Source: Amorphochlora amoebiformis
Taxonomy: Eukaryota > Cercozoa > Chlorarachniophyceae
Assembly: GCA_054601695.1 (NCBI GenBank)
Contig: BAAHQB010000043.1
Coordinates: forward strand, 186,001 to 250,000
Reading direction: 5' to 3'
DNA: 64,000 nt
The translations under genes and the position numbers were made by a program. Each line of letters starts with the position of its first letter. Positions within the stretch are counted from its first letter, which is position 1. The notes under the pieces were generated by a model. That model worked only from the letters and a program-made list of their open reading frames with translations, made no database searches and had not been told where the DNA came from. Below, in pieces: positions 1 to 64,000 of the stretch.

Positions 1-192
1 ATATATATATGCAATATATATGAATATATATGTAATATATGTGGATATATACGTAATATATGTGAATATATACGTAATATAGGTGAATACATATGTAATA
101 TATGTGAATATATATGTAGATGTCCGTGTGTTTATATATGTGTACTTATGTATGACCATGGGTGTGTGTGTTTTTATGCATGACACACATAT

Positions 193-239
<47 letters not shown>

Positions 240-363
240 TGTATATATATATACACATATATATGTACATATATATACACATATACATACATAAATTTAT
301 ATATATATGTTTATACATATACGTATATATATATAGATACACATATATATATATGTATGTATG

Positions 364-487
<124 letters not shown>

Positions 488-623
488 CACATATACATAT
501 ATATATACATATGTACGTATATTTATATATATATATATATATGTTGTAATTATATACATATATATGTATAGACTTGTTATATAAATATATATATGCGAGT
601 TATGGATGCGTGTATACACATGT

Positions 624-666
<43 letters not shown>

Positions 667-759
667 TATATTTGTATGTATGTTGTGTGTATATATAAAC
701 ATGTAGATATGTGTGCCATAAATATGTACACATACGCGTATATGTACACAATACATATA

Positions 760-798
<39 letters not shown>

Positions 799-993
799 TA
801 TAATACATATATATATATATATATATCTAATAGATGTAATTGAAATATAATACGTAGCATAATACCTTAACACACAAATACAAATATATCTATATATGTA
901 CATCCATATTATATAAGTGTATATATATATTTACAATATATATATATATATATATATGTATGTATATATACATATGTATATATATATATATAT

Positions 994-1026
<33 letters not shown>

Positions 1027-1067
1027 ATAATAATAATAATATATACATATATATATATATAACGTAG

Positions 1068-7241
<6,174 letters not shown>

Positions 7242-7247
7242 GTATAT

Positions 7248-7297
<50 letters not shown>

Positions 7298-7466
7298 ATA
7301 TATATATATATGTATATATATATGTATATATATATATATATGCATATATAGAATACCTTCATTGAGTATGTACACATAGATATACATACGTAATACTTAA
7401 GCACTTTCACAGTGTTATTACCGATTATATATATATATATATATAGTTATATATATATATATATAG

Positions 7467-7527
<61 letters not shown>

Positions 7528-7616
7528 TATGTATGTATAATTATATATGTATATATACCTATATATATTATCATTATGTATATATTTATATTTATATGTA
7601 TATATACATAAATATT

Positions 7617-7657
<41 letters not shown>

Positions 7658-7720
7658 CAATATATATATATATAAATAAATTTATATATAAACCTGTATA
7701 TACATATATATATATATATA

Positions 7721-7761
<41 letters not shown>

Positions 7762-7837
7762 GTATATAGTGTATGAATATAGGTTTGTACACATGTATTT
7801 ATATGTGCAATAATATATAATATATATATATATATAT

Positions 7838-7868
<31 letters not shown>

Positions 7869-7907
7869 TATATATACATATATAGATATATGTATGTATA
7901 TTATATG

Positions 7908-7947
<40 letters not shown>

Positions 7948-8010
7948 CATGTATGTACATGCGTATATAATATTATTTTACAGTATATTCACATGTACAT
8001 GTACATATAC

Positions 8011-8045
<35 letters not shown>

Positions 8046-8050
8046 ATATA

Positions 8051-8082
<32 letters not shown>

Positions 8083-8167
8083 GTAAAGATTTGGATATAT
8101 ATATATATACATATATGTTGTATTCTACACAATTTTGGTTGTTTTTGGTGTATAACAGGAGGATGAT

Positions 8168-8202
<35 letters not shown>

Positions 8203-8216
8203 CATATATTGGTGTA

Positions 8217-8256
<40 letters not shown>

Positions 8257-8266
8257 TAACATGTGA

Positions 8267-8304
<38 letters not shown>

Positions 8305-8640
8305 GTACATATATATATATATATAGATACACATATATACATATATACATATATATATATGATATGTATATATATATACACGCATATATGCATCGGAAAG
8401 TTACCCAAGTTTGTATAACATAATAGACACATGTGTAACCATATATATATATATATATGTATGTATATATATATATATATATAAAAATATGTATATGTGT
8501 GTATATATATATATTTATACATTCATATGTATGTATATATAAACATACATTCATATATATATATATATATACATTATATATATATATATATGAGTATGTG
8601 TGTAATCTATGGTGTATAGCAGCAGAATAAGGAATATCAC

Positions 8641-9377
8641 GGTCCTATACACATGTATTTATTACACTATATGTGCATAATACAACGTAATAATATTCAC
8701 TTATCATGGTCCTATACACATGTATTTATTACACTATATGTGCATAATACAACGTAATAATATTCACTTATCATGGTCCTATACCTATGTATTTATTACA
8801 CTATATGTGCATAATATAACGTAATAATATCCACTTATCATGGTCCTATACACATGTATTTATTACACTATATGTGCATAATATAACGTAATAATATCCA
8901 CTTATCATGGTCCTATACCTATGTATTTATTACACTATATGTGCATAATATAACGTAATAATATCCACTTATCATGGTCCTATACCTATGTATTTATTAC
9001 ACTATATGTGCATAATATAACGTAATAATATCCACTTATCACGGTCCTATACCTATGTATTTATTACACTATATGTGCATAATATAACGTAATAATATCC
9101 ACTTATCATGCTCCTATACCTATGTATTTATTACACTATATGTGCATAATATAACGTAATAATATTCACTTATCATGCTCCTATACCTATGTATTTATTA
9201 CACTATATGTGCATAATACAACGTAATAATATCCACTTATCATGGTCCTATACCTATGTATTTATTACACTATATGTGCATAATATAACGTAATAATATC
9301 CACTTATCATGGTCCTATACCTATGTATTTATTACACTATATGTGCATAATATGACGTAATAATATTCATTTATGTG
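8641..9377. repeat. 67-bp tandem repeat, about 11 copies
   Basis: A unit starting ggtcctatac recurs at exact 67-bp steps from 8641 to 9311. Copies differ by a few substitutions (cacatg/cctatg, tattcac/tatccac, ggtcc/gctcc). Because 67 is not a multiple of three and every frame contains stops, it is not coding. It is much less diverged than the surrounding TA sequence, suggesting recent amplification. Confidence 0.95.
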
Positions 9378-9628
9378 AATATATAATATATATATATATA
9401 TATATAAATATACATATATATATATATATATAGATATTCATGTATATATATATATATATGTGTGTTTGTGTGCATATGTGTGTGTGTATGTATTTATGCA
9501 TCACACAAATACCAAAAAACTTACGTTCAAGCATATATACATATATATTTATAATATACACATATATATATATACATACATATATATATTTATATATAAC
9601 CCAGGAGGATGAAAGACATAGATGATAA

Positions 9629-9755
9629 TCATGGCAGTTTCGGTTTCTTCAATCACTAATCATGGCAGTTTCGGTTTCTTCAATCACTAGTCATGGCAGT
9701 TTCGGTTTCTTCAATCACTAGTCATGGCAGTTTCGGTTTCTTCAATCACTAGTCA
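9629..9755. repeat. 31-bp tandem repeat, four copies, then unique sequence
   Basis: Four copies of a unit starting catggcagtttcggtttctt lie 31 bp apart. Upstream is cccag followed by GAGGATGAAAGACATAGA, which resembles a sequence at 8157-8173, also after acag. Unique sequence without a convincing exon follows to about 9950, then TATGTG/TATATG repeats to 10110. Confidence 0.85.
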
Positions 9756-10166
9756 ATCAACCTCTTACTGTAGATTCTCAGATTCTCACACACTCTTCGC
9801 TATAACGCACAAAACTCAGTTTTCGACTCTTTGACCAGTCGTTGAATACACACATTGCCATAGTATACATCCAGTGATGTACATGTCGATAATATGAATT
9901 CTGATGTACATAATTAATTCACGGATCTGTGATGATTACTACTTGTATATGCGGATATGAATACGTATATATGTATGGATATGAATATGTATATATGTAT
10001 GTCTAGTATGTGTATGTGTATGTATATGTCTATACATATGTATATGTGTATGTATATGTGTATGTGTATGTATATGCATATGTATATGTGTATGTAGTAA
10101 TTTACCAGTACTGGCAAACGAAGCTAGTCAGTAATGTGTATTCTAGTATAGGGATCATCATAAATC

Positions 10167-10199
<33 letters not shown>

Positions 10200-11025
10200 G
10201 CTAGATATATATATATATTTAGATACTTTGCAGGTATGTTTATATACACCAAATTTACACACACACACACATGTGTGTGTATGTGTGTACATATACACAC
10301 ACCCACACAGTAAATATCATAATACTAGTAATACTTAATATGTAGCTATCATGATCAACTAAGCTTAACGCACCCTTACTACGTACTAGACGTACTAGCG
10401 TAGCTTAGTATCATTATGTCATCTACTCTACTACTAGTACTATAGCAGCTCTAGGATGCCATCATTGAACCGTTTTATAGCTACAGTAAGTGCACTTACA
10501 TGTAGGTCCAGATACCAGTGACTGTAAGTTTTGACTAGTACTAGTAGTATGCCATGATGACTATTAAATATTGAATTATTCTTACATCTAGACATCTAGA
10601 CACAGACACAGCCGTTCACTCATAAGTAATACTAGTAATAGTTACAATAAATTATACATGTATGTGTGTATATATTTTCCTTTTTCACACATGAAAAATA
10701 TACGTCGTGATATATAACCGGGCTGACCGCCAGTTCCAGCGTAACGATAATAGCGATTTAAATAACGTTGCGCGCATCATCAAGGCCTTTCTAGTCAACG
10801 TCCACAACAGACTTCCAACACAGTTCAAAATGGGATGGAGTACAATTCAGTGGGCAGTCGGCAGTCGGCCGTAGCGCGCTTGTCTCAGACACGTGCTCGT
10901 CTCAGACACGTGCTGGTCTCAGACACGTGCATCATGTAGATCATGCCTGAGCTACGTAGCCGTAGGCGTTAATGAGTCGAATCGAGAAAGTTCGGTGTTT
11001 ATGGTGTGATTAGTGTTATCTTTTA
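10200..11025. other. Non-repetitive, non-coding-looking island
   Basis: About 0.8 kb of mixed-composition DNA. It has frequent ACTAGTA/CTAGTAC motifs (10320-10650), a CA/GT run (10258-10305), and three copies of gtctcagacacgtgc at 17-bp steps, placing CACGTG at 10890, 10907 and 10924. Stops are frequent in all frames. It could be intronic or an intergenic regulatory region before the exon at 11027. Confidence 0.7.
10883..10930. promoter_or_regulatory. Triple CACGTG E-box repeat
   Basis: Three 17-bp copies of gtctcagacacgtgc each carry the palindrome CACGTG. CACGTG is the classical binding site of bHLH and bHLH-ZIP factors; regular spacing on one helical face is compatible with a regulatory cluster. 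No function is shown by the sequence alone. Confidence 0.4.
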
Positions 11026-11026
11026 G

Positions 11027-11086
11027 ATTTCGATGAACCGTCGGAGGAGCTGGGTTATATTGTGTGGATATTTGGATGTGATGTAG
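11027..11086 (+). CDS. Isolated plus-strand exon, possibly gene A
   Basis: Acceptor cttttag, donor gtatat. Two bases, then FDEPSEELGYIVWIFGCDV, leaving one base. Phase matches the last gene A exon (7241), but nearly 3.8 kb lies between. It may equally belong to another gene beginning in the non-repetitive island upstream. No downstream exon is clear. Confidence 0.6.
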   Translation: MSMNRRRSWVILCGYLDVM

Positions 11087-11116
11087 GTATATATATATAT
11101 ATATATATGTATATGC

Positions 11117-11152
<36 letters not shown>

Positions 11153-11154
<2 letters not shown>

Positions 11155-11374
11155 ACTATATTTTTATATAGTGATGTATAATGCATGGATATGTTTTAGG
11201 TTTTTGGGTATGTGTTTGTTTAAATATGTATATATTTATATATATATATATATGCAATATATATATATATATAAATATATACATATATATATATGGACTA
11301 TATTTTTATATAGTGATGTATAATGCATGGATATGTTTTAGGTTTTTGGGTATGTGTTTGTTTAAATATGTATA

Positions 11375-11385
<11 letters not shown>
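11153..11385. repeat. 142-bp direct duplication
   Basis: The segment beginning ggactatatttttatatag and containing gttttaggtttttgggtatg occurs at 11153 and again at 11295, almost identical. Each copy contains gttttag/gttttt, an acceptor-like site followed directly by GT. Confidence 0.85.
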
Positions 11386-11411
<26 letters not shown>

Positions 11412-11470
11412 AAAATATATATATAATATGTTTATTTATAAGATATATATATATATATATATACATATTA

Positions 11471-11520
<50 letters not shown>

Positions 11521-11538
11521 ATATACCTCTGGTGTCCT

Positions 11539-19799
<8,261 letters not shown>

Positions 19800-19973
19800 T
19801 TGGATATTCGGGATATCCCATACTGAGTATCGTGATATCGTAAGAAGAGATATGAGGATATTGGATACGGATATTCGCCTCCAAAGGCCACGTGTCTCGG
19901 TATCGTGACCCGTCCAAATATCACATCTTCGATGCCTTTCGTCGGAGCTTGTCTCTGATGCGGAAATGAGAGG

Positions 19974-20132
19974 CTAAGGGGGGCTGTCCACCGGCGTGAC
20001 AGGAGGAGGACACAGAATCTTCCCGCAGAAAGGTTTTTTCTTTGAAATTTCTCGGAATTTGCGAGATTTTGGAGGGAAAGTGTACTCAAACACGACACGC
20101 AGTTGGTACGTGGACGCGTGAAGGGAATAAGG
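19974..20132 (-). CDS. Possible minus-strand exon, unknown product
   Basis: On the minus strand, after cgccgaag, 52 codons read PYSLHASTYQLRVVFEYTFP onward with K/R- and P-rich ends to a TAG at 19974. A pyrimidine tract lies upstream. It may instead join the TLC first exon by splicing into the acceptor ccccccttag at 19974, making it a 5' extension. Product not recognised. A plus-strand frame (20042-20227) overlaps and is judged a shadow. Confidence 0.4.
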   Translation of the reverse strand, partial: PYSLHASTYQLRVVFEYTFPPKSRKFREISKKKPFCGKILCPPPVTPVDSPP

Positions 20133-20239
20133 CTTCGGCGAGGTATGAGGATATGGTTTGGAGCGAAGGTATGACAGCGGGAGGGGGGAGGGTGAGAGGG
20201 AGAGAGAAGAGAGGCGTAACGGTGTGATTTTTTCATGTA

Positions 20240-21045
<806 letters not shown>

Positions 21046-21068
21046 TGTGTACAATAGGCTTTTCCTAC

Positions 21069-21131
21069 CGGATGTGTGATTGTCATATATGTCCTCTTCG
21101 CACTCTCCTTGCCCCCAAACCAGTCTCTATC
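21069..21131 (-). CDS. Possible minus-strand exon beside a polypyrimidine tract
   Basis: On the minus strand it lies after ttgtgag and before gtagga, 21 codons in frame: [20 protein letters not shown] and one more. The 0.4-kb (CT)n tract lies just upstream in this direction, like other 3' intron ends here. The plus strand is also bounded by splice-like sites (21058-21139, [20 protein letters not shown]) and is phase-compatible with the exon at 21807, so strand is unresolved. Confidence 0.4.
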
Positions 21132-21154
21132 CTCACAAGGTCACATACAGAAAG

Positions 21155-21262
21155 AGAGGGAATAAGAGAGAGAGAAAGAGAGAGAGAGAAAAAGAGAGAG
21201 AGAGAGAGAAAGAGAGAGAGAGGAGAGAGAGAGAGGGGAAGAGACAGAGAAAGAGAGAGAGA

Positions 21263-21359
<97 letters not shown>

Positions 21360-21578
21360 GACAAGAGAGAAAAAGAGAGAGAGAGAAAGAGAGAGAGAGA
21401 AAGAGAGAGAGGAGAAGAGAGAGAGAGAAAGAGAGAGAGAGAAAGAGAGAGAGAAAGAGAGATAGAGGAAGAGAGAGAGAGAAAGAGAGATAGAGGAAGA
21501 GAGAGAGAGAAAGAGAGAGAGAGAGAAAGAGAGAAAGAGGAAGAGAGAGAGAGAGAGAGAGAGAGGAAGAGAGAGAGG
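21155..21578. repeat. (GA)n tract
   Basis: A GA-rich run with GAAAGA and GGAAGA variants. Reading frames through it are Arg-Glu or Ser-Leu strings. Its pyrimidine strand is minus. Confidence 0.95.
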
Positions 21579-21610
21579 AAGTCTATATATATATATATAT
21601 ATAAATAAAT

Positions 21611-21650
<40 letters not shown>

Positions 21651-21729
21651 GAGATAATGTAAGGAAGCAAGAGACATTAAAAGAGAACCGTGCCCATATA
21701 TACATATATATATATATGTGTATATATAT

Positions 21730-21790
<61 letters not shown>

Positions 21791-21806
21791 CATATATTTT
21801 TATTAG

Positions 21807-63880
<42,074 letters not shown>

Positions 63881-63927
63881 GTGTATTTGTGTGTATATGT
63901 ATGTAATCTATATTTACATATACATAT

Positions 63928-63967
<40 letters not shown>

Positions 63968-64000
63968 ATATAATATAATATACATAAGGCATATATATTT

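Overview
This window is eukaryotic, not bacterial. About nine tenths of it is simple sequence: (TA)n with short CA/GT runs, blocks of (CT)n or (GA)n from about 0.15 to 1.2 kb, and tracts of telomere-type TTAGGG/CCCTAA repeat. The non-repetitive DNA is mostly short islands of about 20-90 bp. Most of these begin right after an AG, end right before a GT (usually gtatat, gtatgt or gtacat) and carry an open frame of ordinary amino-acid composition. They are small spliceosomal exons in a microsatellite matrix. The test I used is reading phase: spliced in order, the leftover bases of one exon complete the first codon of the next over long runs. The species cannot be named. A TTAGGG telomere unit occurs in animals, fungi, kinetoplastids and many protists. 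I ran no database search; every assignment is by eye.

Layout. (1) 1.07-7.24 kb, plus strand: gene A, twelve exons in one continuous frame, with a possible further exon at 11.03 kb; product not recognised. (2) 19.80-11.54 kb, minus strand: eleven exons, three of them tentative, giving an ATG-to-stop frame of 229 codons. It looks like a TLC-domain membrane protein of the TLCD4/TMEM56 type. Genes A and TLC converge near 11.1-11.5 kb. (3) 19.6-21.1 kb: a denser stretch with the TLC first exon and possible further minus-strand exons. (4) 21.8 kb to the right edge, plus strand: about 50 exons. It starts with a ZNRD2/p27-autoantigen-type zinc-ribbon exon and continues through charged, disordered-looking sequence, a C/H-rich pair of exons, an S/T-P-rich exon and an SR-rich seven-residue repeat exon. 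An in-frame stop exon at 27.5 kb could split it into a short ZNRD2-like gene and a second long gene, but skipping that exon also keeps the frame.

Introns hold the most unusual structure. Many contain partial copies of the adjacent exon with consistent polarity: copies upstream of an exon keep the acceptor and the 5' half, and copies downstream keep the 3' half and the donor. Telomere-type arrays lie inside introns, mostly C-strand before acceptors and G-strand after donors. Polypyrimidine blocks mostly lie on the sense strand of the gene they interrupt. Other features are several minisatellites, a duplicated CRE/E-box element, a tRNA-like element and three inverted exon-derived copies.

Limits: there is no transcript evidence. 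Exons made only of TA sequence would be invisible, some small exons are ambiguous between strands, and gene boundaries are inferred.
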